NCBI GenBank assembly: GCA_003569365.1
Contig: BGOS01000006.1
Location: 62,001-126,000, forward strand
Source of the DNA: Anaerolineaceae bacterium
GTDB lineage: Bacteria > Chloroflexota > Anaerolineae > Anaerolineales > UBA11657
Direction: 5' to 3'
DNA length: 64,000 bases
The position numbers and the translations under genes were made by a program. The notes beneath the pieces are model-generated. The model saw only the letters and a program-made list of their open reading frames with translations, had not been told where the DNA came from and did not search any database. This document shows positions 44,009 through 54,400 of the stretch, piece by piece; within the stretch, counting starts at the first letter, position 1, and each line of letters opens with the position of its first letter.

Positions 44009-46291
44009 CTACGGTAGGGTGAAAGCGCCCAGCTCCACAGCCGCGTCGCGCCATGCAACTCCAGCCGCATCGGCGGCACTCAAGCGCACGCCGCTCGCCG
44101 GATGGTACCAGCCGGCCAGCAACCTGTATGCGCCAGCAGGCATAGAACCTGGCAGCGCTACTGTGCGCTCATCCCGCAGCGTGTGCCCGGGCTGCCACGC
44201 ACTCGTGGGCCAGTCACCCTGCAATGCCGGGCCGTCCGCTTGGGCCACCAGCGTGCCATTAGCATCGATCACATGCAAAAACAAAGTGTAGTCAGCAATT
44301 TGTTGTGCACTGGCCTGCCAATAAATAGTGACCGACACGCTGTTGCTTGCGACGCGGATGCCGTCTGTGCCGATCAATTGCATGCCGCCTTCAAAACTGC
44401 TGCCAGCTGGCTGGCTCACAGAATACACACGCGGCAGAGGCTCGTCCAACGCTGCCAAATCCAGCAGCACAGATGGCAGCGTACTGCCATCTAAAGCTGC
44501 GATCGCCAAGCGGTTATCCAGCGCACCCACCCAAAACGACACATCCAAGCTCAAGCGCGTTGGTGCGGTTGCGTCTGGTGCCACATGCAATACATACGAG
44601 TCCGCGTACATTGCGCCTGCCAGCCAGTTCGCAGTGGGCAGCAAACCCCCGCCCGGCCATGTGTCCAGCTTGCTCACATTTTCGAGGGCGCGTCCATGCA
44701 CGTTCAGGGCCAGGTTGTAGTCAGCACTCATCTGGCGCAGCGCCCGCCAGTAAAGCGTTACGCGTACCGGATCACCGGCGATAACGCGGGCTGGCTCAAC
44801 CTGATATGCAACGAGCTCGAACTCCTGATTGAACACAGCCTGCACGGCATGGCTGCCGGCTGGCACAGTCGCAAGTGGCGCCGGCGCAGCATAGTGCGGC
44901 AAAATGTACAACGGCGGAATCAGCAGCGCCTGCACAAACAACGCCAGCGTGGCAGCGCGCGCGAGCACGCGTTCATGCTGCCAGCCCGCCAGCTTGATGA
45001 TGCCGGCCGCGAGCAGTACGGTAATCACCCCGATTGCGCCCAGCACCAGCCGCCCCTGAAATGCCTGCTGAGACAGTGAGCGGTAGACAACGCCCCCCAC
45101 CGTAAGCAGCAGAAACAACACAGCAAAGGCGTGTGCCGCGTAGTGGGCCGGCACACGGCCCGGCTGGCCGCGCACTTCGATAATTGCCCGCACACCGCCG
45201 CCCACCGCTAACAGCACCGCACCAGTAAACACTGCATATACCCAGCGGCCCGGCAAAATACTAAACGCGCCAAACACACCCCACAGCGAAAACCACCAGC
45301 CCTGAAACTCCGCCAAAATCTCCAGCGCGGATCCCGACCGCATACTCTGCACACCCAACATGGTCAGCATCATGCGCTCGCCCAACATTTCGTGGTACAG
45401 CGCCCAATTGCGGTAAAACCACCAACCTGCAATGGCCGCAATCCAGAGCGCGAACAAACTTGCAGTGCGCAGCAGCCCTGCCCATTTGCCGCTGCGCTGT
45501 GCCCGCCACACAAAAAACATTGCCACCACCGGCACCAGCACAACTCCGGAAAGCTTGCACAGGATTGCAATGCCACAGCCCAAGCCAAGCGTGTGGGGCA
45601 GCGCAGCTGCACCCAATACACCACCGCCCGCCCGCCCGCCAACTTCTGCACGCGCAGCGCGCGCCAGCAGCACCAGCACCGCGCTGGAAACAAACCACAC
45701 CGCATTGTCATTGTTTACTGAAGCGCTAATAAACAAGAACATCGGGTTGAACGCAGCCAGCGCTGCAGCCAGCAAGGCCAGGCCTTCACGCTGCGGAAAC
45801 AACTCAAGCGCCAGCTGCCACACCAGCGCAACGGTGCCGGCTCCCAGCAGCAGCGAGAAGCAGCGCAGCAAGTACACCGCAAGCGTGGTGCCGTGCCAGG
45901 GAAAACTCTCGGCAACACCATGGCGCAGCAAATTTGCATTCACAAGCGTGCCCGGCACACCCGCTTGCGCAAACGGGTTGTACACATAGCGTGCGGTGAA
46001 ATCAGAGTCATCCACCCATCCACTTAGCACCGCGGCAACACCGTAATACAACGGCGGCTGGCTGCCCACCTGCCGGTAGCTCGTGCGCACACCGGGCACC
46101 TGCACCGGCAAGCCGCGCCCATCCGCCAGCTCACGCACAAAGCCGTAGTGCCACACCTCATCAGATGCCTCAAAGGTTGGGGTGGCGAGTGCGTAAAGCA
46201 CACCAGTGGCAAAGTACGCTGCCAATAAAAGTGGCAGCGGGCGCATCAAATTAAATTGGGGCCGCGAACGATGCGCGCTGCGCGATGTCAT
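44009..46291 (-). CDS. GT-C-type membrane glycosyltransferase-like protein
   Basis: A 760-residue multi-spanning protein. Residues about 18-500 have ten or more hydrophobic helices. The first loop holds the acidic motif EASDEVWHYGF expected for the GT-C (ArnT/PMT) superfamily. Residues about 500-760 form a non-membrane region with two related beta segments (VRVTLYWRALRQMSADYNLALNV and VSVTIYWQASAQQIADYTLFLHV), probably extracellular. It likely transfers a sugar from a lipid carrier to an envelope substrate. It follows the small protein and the iron transporter operon on the same strand. Substrate unknown. Confidence 0.78.
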   Translation of the reverse strand: MTSRSAHRSRPQFNLMRPLPLLLAAYFATGVLYALATPTFEASDEVWHYGFVRELADGRGLPVQVPGVRTSYRQVGSQPPLYYGVAAVLSGWVDDSDFTARYVYNPFAQAGVPGTLVNANLLRHGVAESFPWHGTTLAVYLLRCFSLLLGAGTVALVWQLALELFPQREGLALLAAALAAFNPMFLFISASVNNDNAVWFVSSAVLVLLARAARAEVGGRAGGGVLGAAALPHTLGLGCGIAILCKLSGVVLVPVVAMFFVWRAQRSGKWAGLLRTASLFALWIAAIAGWWFYRNWALYHEMLGERMMLTMLGVQSMRSGSALEILAEFQGWWFSLWGVFGAFSILPGRWVYAVFTGAVLLAVGGGVRAIIEVRGQPGRVPAHYAAHAFAVLFLLLTVGGVVYRSLSQQAFQGRLVLGAIGVITVLLAAGIIKLAGWQHERVLARAATLALFVQALLIPPLYILPHYAAPAPLATVPAGSHAVQAVFNQEFELVAYQVEPARVIAGDPVRVTLYWRALRQMSADYNLALNVHGRALENVSKLDTWPGGGLLPTANWLAGAMYADSYVLHVAPDATAPTRLSLDVSFWVGALDNRLAIAALDGSTLPSVLLDLAALDEPLPRVYSVSQPAGSSFEGGMQLIGTDGIRVASNSVSVTIYWQASAQQIADYTLFLHVIDANGTLVAQADGPALQGDWPTSAWQPGHTLRDERTVALPGSMPAGAYRLLAGWYHPASGVRLSAADAAGVAWRDAAVELGAFTLP

Positions 46292-46303
46292 GCGCGCAGC
46301 CGG

Positions 46304-46765
46304 CTAACTGCTGCCAGCTTGCGGGCGAATTCCATAGCGGCGCAAAGTCTCCGGCCAGAGCAGCCAGGCCAGCCCCAGCAGCGGCTGGAAAAGTGGAAAG
46401 TAACCGTAGTCCGCTCCAAAGTGGCGCCACACAGTTGCGCCCACCAGCGCCGGGTACGCAAGGCTCAAGCTGCCCACCAACAAGGTGAGCACAGTTTCCA
46501 ACGCCAGCACCATCACAGAAAGGCGCCATGCCCACACGCGCCGATACACAAACCCAATTGTGGCCAGCAAGTACAGGCTCGCTGCAAGCGCGCTCAACGC
46601 CGGCGGCAAATAGTAAGTGACACCCGCCTTGAACAGCAACTGGAAAAGTGCCCGCACGCCTGTGGAAAGCGCGAGGATCGGGTAACTGACCGCGAGAATG
46701 CGGCCGAAGGCGTCGAGCAGAATTGGTTTAAGTACCAGCGGCTGCTCTGTCCGCTCAGTTTGCAT
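46304..46765 (-). CDS. Small four-helix membrane protein
   Basis: A 153-residue protein not recognised. Four hydrophobic helices are visible (VSYPILALSTGVRALFQLLF, LPPALSALAASLYLLATIGF, LSVMVLALETVLTLLVGSL and PLFQPLLGLAWLLW). It starts 9 bases after the fbpC stop and ends 12 bases before the GT-C start, so it is in the fbp-GT-C transcript. It may be a partner of either neighbour. Confidence 0.65.
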   Translation of the reverse strand: MQTERTEQPLVLKPILLDAFGRILAVSYPILALSTGVRALFQLLFKAGVTYYLPPALSALAASLYLLATIGFVYRRVWAWRLSVMVLALETVLTLLVGSLSLAYPALVGATVWRHFGADYGYFPLFQPLLGLAWLLWPETLRRYGIRPQAGSS

Positions 46766-46774
46766 GGGTGCGGA

Positions 46775-47806
46775 TTAGATGGCGAAGTGCGCCAGTGGAT
46801 GGCCCGGCTCCGCCTGAACGCGCACCAGCAAGCCGTCCGCAAGCTTCAGCGTATGCGGCTGCAGGCTGTGCACAATGCGGCCCGATGGCAGGCGCACGCG
46901 ATAAACATTCACCGCGCCGCGAAAGCTGCGCCCAAGCACCCGTGCCTTGCTTTGCGGATCAGCAACCAGGGTCACATCATCGGCGCGGATGGCTACTTCC
47001 ACCCGCTGGCCCACGGCAAGCGTCACAGGCTGCAACACGGGTCCAATTTCCGTTTGCAGACCGTGTTCGGTCGTCTCACCGCGAATGAAATCTGCCTGCC
47101 CCATAAACTCCGCCACAAAGCGCGACGCCGGCGCGAAGAACAGTTCTTCCGGCGTGCCCACTTGCTCCAAGCTCCCCGCATTGAATACGGCAATGCGATC
47201 GCCCATGAACAGCGCCTCATCCTGATCATGCGTCACAAAAATTGCGGTGAGGCGATTAGCCTTGAGGATGTCGCGGATTTCTGAGCGCACCTGCAGGCGC
47301 AGGCCCGCGTCAAGGTTGGAGAACGGTTCATCCAGTAGAAGCACGGCCGGATGCGGGGCCAACGCCCGCGCGAGAGCCACGCGCTGCTGCTGGCCGCCGG
47401 AGAGCTCATGCGGCATACGGCCACCGACGCCACACAAGCCCACCACGCGCAAGCCATCCTGTACGCGGGTTTCGCTGCTGCGTTGCTGCACGCCAAACGC
47501 AATGTTTTGTGAAACGCTCAAATGTGGGAACAGGGCGTAATCCTGAAACACCATGCCGATGCGCCGTTTTTCGGTCGCCACAAAAGCACCCTCGCCAGCA
47601 ACAACCTGGTCGCCGATTCGAATGGAGCCGGCATCGGGCACTTCCAACCCGGCAATCAACCGCAGCGTGGTGGTCTTGCCGCAGCCGCTTGGCCCCAGCA
47701 ATACCAGGATCTCGCCCTGCTCAACCGCCAAATCCAAATTGCGAACCGCGCTGACTACATCAAAAGACTTGGTCAGGCCACGGCATTCAACTGCAAAATC
47801 ACTCAT
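46775..47806 (-). CDS. fbpC: Iron(III) ABC transporter ATP-binding protein
   Basis: A 343-residue ATPase that powers import of ferric iron. The P-loop is GPSGCGKTTTLRL, the signature is LSGGQQQRVALARALAPH, Walker B is LLLDEPFSNLD, and the switch is FVTHDQDEAL. The C-terminal TOBE-type domain (about 240-343) contains GTPEELFFAPASRFVAEFMGQ. ATG 47806 overlaps the permease stop as ATGA; the longer frame upstream is not family sequence. FbpC is chosen over spermidine or sulfate types by the neighbouring iron-binding lipoprotein. Confidence 0.88.
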   Translation of the reverse strand: MSDFAVECRGLTKSFDVVSAVRNLDLAVEQGEILVLLGPSGCGKTTTLRLIAGLEVPDAGSIRIGDQVVAGEGAFVATEKRRIGMVFQDYALFPHLSVSQNIAFGVQQRSSETRVQDGLRVVGLCGVGGRMPHELSGGQQQRVALARALAPHPAVLLLDEPFSNLDAGLRLQVRSEIRDILKANRLTAIFVTHDQDEALFMGDRIAVFNAGSLEQVGTPEELFFAPASRFVAEFMGQADFIRGETTEHGLQTEIGPVLQPVTLAVGQRVEVAIRADDVTLVADPQSKARVLGRSFRGAVNVYRVRLPSGRIVHSLQPHTLKLADGLLVRVQAEPGHPLAHFAI

Positions 47807-49389
47807 TGATAGGTCTCGCGCAGGGTAAAAATTGCCAGTGGCACAGATGAGATCCCAATCAATAATACCGCAGGCAGCGCCGCAGCGGCAAAGTAGGCTT
47901 GGGTGACCGCACCCCAAATTGAAGTGGCAAGCGTGCCCATCCCCGGTGGCGCCAAAATCAGGGTGGCCGGCAGCTCCTTCATTGCGGTGAGGAAGACGAT
48001 TGCCAGCGCAGCCAGCACGCCATTGCGCATCAGCGGCAGCGTGACAGAGCGCAGCACCTGCGCCGGCGCGCGCCCAAGCGTGCGCCCGGCTTCCATCAGG
48101 CTCGGGTTCACACTACCCAGCGCCGCCCGCAGCGCTCCAAATGCCTCGGGCACAAACAGAATCAGATAGCCTGCCTGCAACAGGAAAACTGACTGATAAA
48201 TTGCGGGCACATAGCGCGCGCCAAAGAAGACCAGCGCCAGCCCCACCACAATTCCCGGCAGCGCAAATGCGGAGTAGGCCACCCGCTCCACCAAACGGCC
48301 GCCGCCGGAGCGCTGTTTCCCGGCCAGCAACGCGAGGGGCAGCGCACCCAGCAGCGCCAGCGGCGCAGCCACCAGGCACACATACACAGAGTTGCCCGTG
48401 GCGCTCCACAGCACCGGCAATGGCGTACCGAGCGCCAGGCCGCGCACCAGCCAAAACAGCAACACAGCGCCCGGCATGCCAACTCCCAGCAGCGCCACCG
48501 CAGCGCAAAACAGAAGCGCCGGCCAGCGCCACCGCCCAAGGTGCACCAGCATTGGCTTGCGCTTTGCAGCCGCGTGCCCGCGATGGTAGCGCGCCCGGCC
48601 GCGCGTGTTCAACTCCAGCGCCTGCAGCCCGATAGTGAGCGCCACCAACATCAGCGCCAGCACAGCTGCCCCACTGCGGTCAAAAGCAGACTGGTATTGA
48701 ATATAGATCACGCGCGTAAACGTTCCATAACGCATAACGGAAACGGCTCCGAAATCACGCAAGGTATAAAGCGCAGCTAATACGCCGCCACCGGCAAATG
48801 CCGGGCGCAACAGCGGCAGCGTGATGCGCACGAATGTTCGCCACGGGGTCAGCCCCAAACTGCGCCCGGCTTCTTCCAGCGCAGGGTCCACTGTAAGCAG
48901 CGCGGCCCGCACAGTCAGCAATAGATACGGGTAACACAGCAGTGTGAGCGCCAGCAATGCGCCGGGAAACCCTTCAATATCCGGCAGCCGCTCGACGCCA
49001 AGCGGCTGCAGCAATTGCTGCAGCAAACCGCGGGGACCCAGCACTGAAACCAACAAGTACGCAAAAATGTAACTGGGTATCACCAGCGGCAACGCCGTGA
49101 CCACGGCCCACATCCGGCGCAGCGGCAAGTCCGTGCGCGTAGTGAGCCAGGCCAGCGGCACGGCCAGCAGCGCGCTGAGCAGCGGAACCGCCAGCGCCAG
49201 TGCCACGGAACGCGCCAGCACCCGCAAGGTGCGCGCTTCAAACAAAAGCTGCAGCGCAGCCGGTCCCGCTTCAGCAGCGCGCACCAGCAAGTAGATCAGC
49301 GGCAGCAGAACAAGAGCAAGCACCGCAGCTGCTGCCCCACGCAGCAGCCAGCGCCAGCCACCGACGCGCCAAAAACTATGTGGGCGCAT
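47803..49389 (-). CDS. fbpB: Iron(III) ABC transporter permease, two fused halves
   Basis: A permease of about 528 residues with two halves of the binding-protein-dependent type, each with six or so helices. The EAA-type loops are EEAGRSLGLTPWRTFVRITLPLLRPAF and MEAGRTLGRAPAQVLRSVTLPLMR. This double-length form is typical of FbpB and related iron transporters. I use ATG 49389; a GTG at 49407 is also open. It overlaps fbpC at its end and follows fbpA by 36 bases. Confidence 0.9.
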   Translation of the reverse strand: MRPHSFWRVGGWRWLLRGAAAAVLALVLLPLIYLLVRAAEAGPAALQLLFEARTLRVLARSVALALAVPLLSALLAVPLAWLTTRTDLPLRRMWAVVTALPLVIPSYIFAYLLVSVLGPRGLLQQLLQPLGVERLPDIEGFPGALLALTLLCYPYLLLTVRAALLTVDPALEEAGRSLGLTPWRTFVRITLPLLRPAFAGGGVLAALYTLRDFGAVSVMRYGTFTRVIYIQYQSAFDRSGAAVLALMLVALTIGLQALELNTRGRARYHRGHAAAKRKPMLVHLGRWRWPALLFCAAVALLGVGMPGAVLLFWLVRGLALGTPLPVLWSATGNSVYVCLVAAPLALLGALPLALLAGKQRSGGGRLVERVAYSAFALPGIVVGLALVFFGARYVPAIYQSVFLLQAGYLILFVPEAFGALRAALGSVNPSLMEAGRTLGRAPAQVLRSVTLPLMRNGVLAALAIVFLTAMKELPATLILAPPGMGTLATSIWGAVTQAYFAAAALPAVLLIGISSVPLAIFTLRETYQ

Positions 49390-49425
49390 CAGGCACACAT
49401 TTTGCACTCGAAAGCCGCACCGGCA

Positions 49426-50484
49426 TTACTCCAGCGCGCCCACTTCTTTCAGTAACTTTATAGTTCCGCGCGTATCAATCAGATCGCTGACATTTAGCGC
49501 TGCGGTATTCAAGCTGGCAAGTGGCTGCAGGCCGGCAGCAATCTCCACCCCCGCAATCAATGGATACTCGAAAGTATCCTGGGCAAAGTAGCGCTGTGCA
49601 TCGGGCTCAAGCAAATATTCGATGAAGCGCTGCGCATTCGCACTGTTTGGCGCAGTTGCCAGCTGGCCAACGCCCGCCACCATAACCAGCGAGCCCGGCC
49701 CGCCGCCGGGCAAAAAGTAATTAGCCGCTGCCAGCACCGTGCCTTCCTCTTTGCTAATTTGCAGCAAGTAGTAGTGGTTCGCAAATCCAACTTCAACTTC
49801 ACCACTTGCCACGGCTTGCACGAGCGGGGTGTTCTTGGGGTACTCTTTTGCAGCGTTGGCAATGATGCCCTGCAGCCACGCACGGGTTTTGTCCTCACCC
49901 CACAGCTTGCGCATGGCAGTCACCATTACCTGGAAGGAGCCATTGCTTGGCGCCCAGCCGATGCGCCCCATCCACTGCGGCTCCGTGAAGCCCCACATGT
50001 CTGACGGCAGATCAGCGGGCTGCACCTTGTTAGTGTTGTAAACCACAACGCGCGCCCGACCAGAAACACCCACCCAATCGCCACGCGCTGATCGAAAGTT
50101 CTCTGGCACCAACCCCAGAGTTTTTTGCGGCAGCGGAGCCAGCAAGTCCGCTGCAGCAACCGCACCTAGCCCGCCGGGGTCCTGCGCCCAGAACACATCT
50201 GCTGGCGAGCGGCTGCCCTCTTCAAGCAACGTTGCAGCTAGCTCGGCCGTACTCCCATACTTCACTTTTACCGGTATGCCAGTTGCCGTGGAGAATTTCA
50301 ACAGCAGCGGTGCCACCAAACTTTCCTCGCGCCCGGAATAGAGCACTACTTCCCCGCTAGGCACTGGCAGTGCACTCGGTGCGCTGCCACTGCCAGCCGG
50401 TGCCCGCGACCCGCAGCCACTTAAGATGCCTTCAGCGGCAAGGATGCCAACCAACAATACTTTTCTGAAACCCGCAGTTCTCAT
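49426..50484 (-). CDS. fbpA: Iron(III) ABC transporter substrate-binding lipoprotein
   Basis: A 352-residue type 1 solute-binding protein. The lipobox is LSGC at residues 22-25, followed by a Ser/Ala-rich linker. Domains include VVLYSGREESLVAPLLLKFSTATGIPVKVKYGSTAELAATLLEEG and, later, GFANHYYLLQ, where the paired Tyr are iron ligands in FbpA/FutA. ATG 50484 follows AGGAG. It is the first gene of fbpABC, and an inverted repeat lies just upstream of it. Confidence 0.9.
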   Translation of the reverse strand: MRTAGFRKVLLVGILAAEGILSGCGSRAPAGSGSAPSALPVPSGEVVLYSGREESLVAPLLLKFSTATGIPVKVKYGSTAELAATLLEEGSRSPADVFWAQDPGGLGAVAAADLLAPLPQKTLGLVPENFRSARGDWVGVSGRARVVVYNTNKVQPADLPSDMWGFTEPQWMGRIGWAPSNGSFQVMVTAMRKLWGEDKTRAWLQGIIANAAKEYPKNTPLVQAVASGEVEVGFANHYYLLQISKEEGTVLAAANYFLPGGGPGSLVMVAGVGQLATAPNSANAQRFIEYLLEPDAQRYFAQDTFEYPLIAGVEIAAGLQPLASLNTAALNVSDLIDTRGTIKLLKEVGALE

Positions 50485-50509
50485 TTAGATCAAAATCTCC
50501 TGTGATATT

Positions 50510-50527
50510 TTGCCAAGCCTACGGCAA
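50510..50527. promoter_or_regulatory. Inverted repeat upstream of fbpA
   Basis: TTGCC-N8-GGCAA, 26 bases upstream of the fbpA start, in the gap shared with the DtxR-like gene. A candidate operator for the iron regulator. Confidence 0.45.
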
Positions 50528-50613
50528 CTTGCACAGCCAAGTCTAGGCCCGCTGGTTAATCCTGGATGGACGATCAAGAAACTCTAAAGTTAACCACGGT
50601 TTTTGCCTGTGAA

Positions 50614-50639
50614 GCAAGCTTGCCCCTTTAGAATATACT
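50614..50639 (+). promoter_or_regulatory. Palindrome and -10 upstream of the DtxR-like gene
   Basis: A perfect GCAAGCTTGC palindrome (50614-50623) lies 10 bases before TATACT (50634-50639), which could be the -10 of the regulator gene. A site between the promoter boxes would suit repression. No good -35 is seen. Confidence 0.4.
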
Positions 50640-50704
50640 TACGGCTCCAAACTGACTGGGACCCAACTTTGACAGAACAATCAGCTGACTCTGTTCCGCG
50701 CCGC

Positions 50705-51382
50705 ATGCAGGCGTGCGCCGTTCTAACCGACACACGGCGCGAGTATCTGGCCGAAATATTTCGCCTCGAGCAGCCGCAATCAACACCTGTGATTATTTCG
50801 GCGCTTGCGGAACGCCTGCAAGTTTCGCCGCCCGCCGTTGTGAAGATGGTGCAGCGCCTCGAACGCGAGGGCTTTCTGCAGCGCGAGCCGTATCGCGGCG
50901 TGAACCTTACCGCGGAAGGCCGGCAGGTGGCGCTCGGAGCCATTCGGCGCCACCGATTGATCGAAACTTTTCTGGTCAAGGTGATGGGCTTCAGCTGGGA
51001 TGAAGTTCACGATATGGTGCACGCACTTGAAGGTGCAATCAATACCGCATTTGAGGATCGCGCCGACAAACTCTCCGGTTACCCGACGCGCTGCCCGCAC
51101 GGTGACCCCATCCCAACCCGTGACGGGCATATGCCCGAAATGAACGACAAGAGTTTGCTCGATTTTCCAGTGGGCACCCGCGGCGACCTGAGCCGCATCC
51201 GCAATCACACGCCCGAGCGCCTGCGCTATCTTGGAGAACTTGGCTTGCGGCCGGGTGTTGCGCTTGAGGTTAAGGGGCGCGCGCCACTGCGTGGACCCGT
51301 GCGCCTGCAGGCTGCCGGGCAAGAGCACATAGTGGGCGCGGACCTAGCCGAAGATTTATTCATCGAAAACATTGTGGTTTGA
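50705..51382 (+). CDS. DtxR/MntR-family metal regulator with FeoA-like domain
   Basis: A regulator of 225 residues from ATG 50705 (a TTG at 50669 or 50603 would add 12 to 34). The winged helix (about 10-65) has VISALAERLQVSPPAVVKMVQRLEREGFLQREPYRGVNLTAEG. The metal-binding and dimer domain has RHRLIETFLVKVMGFSWDEVHDMVHALEGA and the ligand motif YPTRCPHGDPIP. The C-terminal FeoA-like SH3 domain (about 145-222) is complete. It would bind Fe(II) or Mn(II). It is divergent from fbpABC, 120 to 220 bases away. Control of iron import is the likely job. The start is uncertain; no ribosome site is clear. Confidence 0.85.
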   Translation: MQACAVLTDTRREYLAEIFRLEQPQSTPVIISALAERLQVSPPAVVKMVQRLEREGFLQREPYRGVNLTAEGRQVALGAIRRHRLIETFLVKVMGFSWDEVHDMVHALEGAINTAFEDRADKLSGYPTRCPHGDPIPTRDGHMPEMNDKSLLDFPVGTRGDLSRIRNHTPERLRYLGELGLRPGVALEVKGRAPLRGPVRLQAAGQEHIVGADLAEDLFIENIVV

Positions 51383-51418
51383 GGCCGCACATACGCAAAG
51401 CGCGGCAGCAGGCTGCCG

Positions 51419-54400
51419 CTAACGCACGGTTACGGTCACCGGTGAGCTGACGGTTTCATTGCCGGCTGCATCCACAGCGCGCACGGCAATGGTATGCGCA
51501 CCGGCTCCGCGCATCCGCCAGCGCGTGGTGTATGGCGCAACGGTAAGTTTCTCAAAGCTTTTTCCATCAACTAAAATTTCGACAAACGCCAGCGATAAGT
51601 CATCGCGGACGCGCGGTTCAATGATGATTGACTCATCGTTGAGGCTGAACGCTTCGCCCGGCGCCGGGTTTGCGAGGCTGGCTTCCGGTGGCTGGTTATC
51701 AACCGTCACTTGCACGGTGGAGTTTTCAAATTGCTGATCGCCGCGCACCACCATCAGCTGCAAAGTGTAAAGGCCGCTCAGCCCGGCAGTGTCCCAACGC
51801 TCCAGCTCTCCCAGTTGCACCGGGTCTGTGCGGTCACCACCCACTGTGGACCAAGTCTCCGGATTGAGCCCAGCGCCAAATTGCACGCGCCAAAGCTGCA
51901 TGCCATCAATTTGAGTAGTGCCAATTAGCGGCACAATGCTGCGCACATAATTGAACGCACCAGGTGCAGTTAATTGCACTTTGGCGGCTTCTTCCGGCGC
52001 GGCAGGAAGTGTGTCGAACTCACGCGGGGGCTGTGCAATAGCCATACTCTCAATCCAGTCTGCCGCTTCGGCGGGCAGAATTTGGAACACGCGCTCCTCA
52101 ACCAGCTCAGGCGGAGTTTGCACGGTGGCCAGCCGCCCCGAATCACGGTTCAACCGGAACTTCTGCCAAACGTTGTCTGGCGTGGTGGGCTCGGTGCCTA
52201 GCACAAAAATTTCGCGCACAATCTTTTCGCAATCTTCAGTGGGCAGCAAGCCGGACGGAAAGCACACGCGCAGCGGCACGATACCGGACGGCGAGTCCCA
52301 GCCAATCGGCTGCAGCTGCAGCGCGCGCACGGCATGGCGCATGACGGCGTTCCAGATGGCAGCCGCGCCCATCAGGCCGGAAGTTTTATCCATCGGGGAA
52401 TTGTCTGAGTTGCCAACCCATACGCCCACCGCAAGCTGTGGCGTATAACCAATCGTCCATCCATCCACATAATTATTTGTGGTGCCGGTCTTGGCAGCTG
52501 CGGGGCGCCCAATCTCCAACGCGTTGCCGGTGCCGAACGCCGGCACACGCGCCTGCTCGTCAGAAAGTACATCTGTGATGAGGTAGGCGAGCTCCGGGCT
52601 CACTACGGGGCTTTGCTGTGGTTGCGTGAAGTCACAGCCAGACGCACCGTCCGCGCCGCACGCCTGCACAAGGTTGCCGAGGCGATCCTCGACGCGCAGG
52701 ATGGTTATCGGATCAAGAGTGCGAAAGCCGGCGCGCTGCTGCGCAGCTGGAATGCGGTAGCCCGCCATTGTGCCGCCGTTGGCCAGCACACCATACGCAT
52801 AGGTCAGGTCCAGCAGCGACACTTCACCGCCGCCCAGCGTGAGCGCAAGGCCGGCACCGGCCTGCTCATCCTGCAGTGTGTTGATGCCCAGCAGATGCGC
52901 AGCACGCACCACATTCTGCACGCCCACCCAGCTCATCACCTGCACAGCAGGAATGTTGTAAGAGTTGGCAAGCGCGGAGCGCAAACTTTGCGGGCCGTGA
53001 AATTTGCGGTCGTAATTGTCCGGCACATAGGGCACGCCGCCGGTATCAAACGCCGTGCGCACATCCAGCACCATGGTGGCGGGGGTGTAGCCTTGCGAGA
53101 ACGCTGTGAGGTATGTGAACGGCTTGAAGGCCGAGCCGGGCTGGCGCAAGCCATCGACGGCCACATTGAAGCGCCCGTCAATTTCATCCCGCCAATAATC
53201 GTAGGAGCCAACCATGGCCAGTAGTTGGCCGCTGCGCGGGTCCAGCACGGTTACCGCTGTGTTGGTTACCTTGTGATCAATGCCCGCCTCGGCTGCCCGC
53301 AGTGGCGGCAGCAGCGCAGCCGCAGCGCAGGTGCCGGTGCGCGCGCCATGCACGCCCAACACATCCCCGCCGTTCAGCCGGTCCAAATGGGTCCGCGCCA
53401 CGCACTCCACTTGGTCCTGCAAATCCAAATCCAATGCGGTGCGCACCTTAAGACCGCCGCGATAGACTGCCGCTTGCCCCAGCTGCTCCACAAGCTGGGA
53501 AAGCGCGAAGAGCACGTAGTGCGGCGCAATCAAGCTGGTGCGGCGCTCGGTGGAATGCACCTTGGCAAGCACATCCTCCGCGGCTGCCTGCTCGGCATCC
53601 GCCGCAGAAATATTTCCCTGCTCGACCATCGCCTGCAGAACCCGCTCTTGGCGCCGCTTGGCATCAGCCGGCGCATCAATCGGATTGAGGCCGGGGTATT
53701 GCGGAATCGCAGCCAGCAGCGCACTCTCTGCGAGGTTCAGGCCCACCGCGGACTTGCCGAAGTAAACCCGCGCCGCAGCATCCACGCCGTATGCCAGATT
53801 GCCGTAAAAGTTAGTATTGAGGTACCACTCCAAAATCTGCGGCTTGCTGAAACGGTTGGCCGCCTCGGCCGCAATCAGCAGTTCGCGGAACTTGCGCTTG
53901 TAAGAGGATTCGGCCAGCGCATTGGGCGAAAGAATCACATTCTTCACGAGCTGCTGCGTGATTGTGCTGCCGCCCTGAATAAACCCGGCGCATGTCTCCG
54001 GCTGCAAGATGCACTGCGGCCGCCGCAAATTTCCCAACAGCGCACGCATGATGCCAAAAATATCGTAGCCTGGGTTTTCCAGAAAGCTGCGGTCTTCGAT
54101 TGCAATTGTGGCTTGCTGCATCTCCGGCGGGATCCATTCGATATTGAGCCACTGCCGGTCGCCAGCACGCGGGTCAATCACTTTGTAGAGCAAATGTTTT
54201 CCCGTGCGGTCATACAGCTGTGTGGTGAGAAAGAACTCGTTGTTTGAAGATTGAAAGGCGCTGCTGAGTTTCGCAGCGCTGGGAAGTTCCTGGGCGTAAC
54301 TGGCATACAGCTGCAAGACAATAATTGCCGCAGCCAGCACAATGATGACCAGGCCTGCCAGTGCAGCCAGCAATGCAGCAAATGCAACGCGCACGCTGCG

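Noticed and set aside
46256-47284. A 342-codon plus-strand frame across the fbpC end
   Set aside because: Antisense to fbpC and to the small membrane protein; no motif.
53225-54247. A 340-codon plus-strand frame opposite the PBP gene
   Set aside because: The PBP motifs on the other strand are complete; this frame is a shadow.
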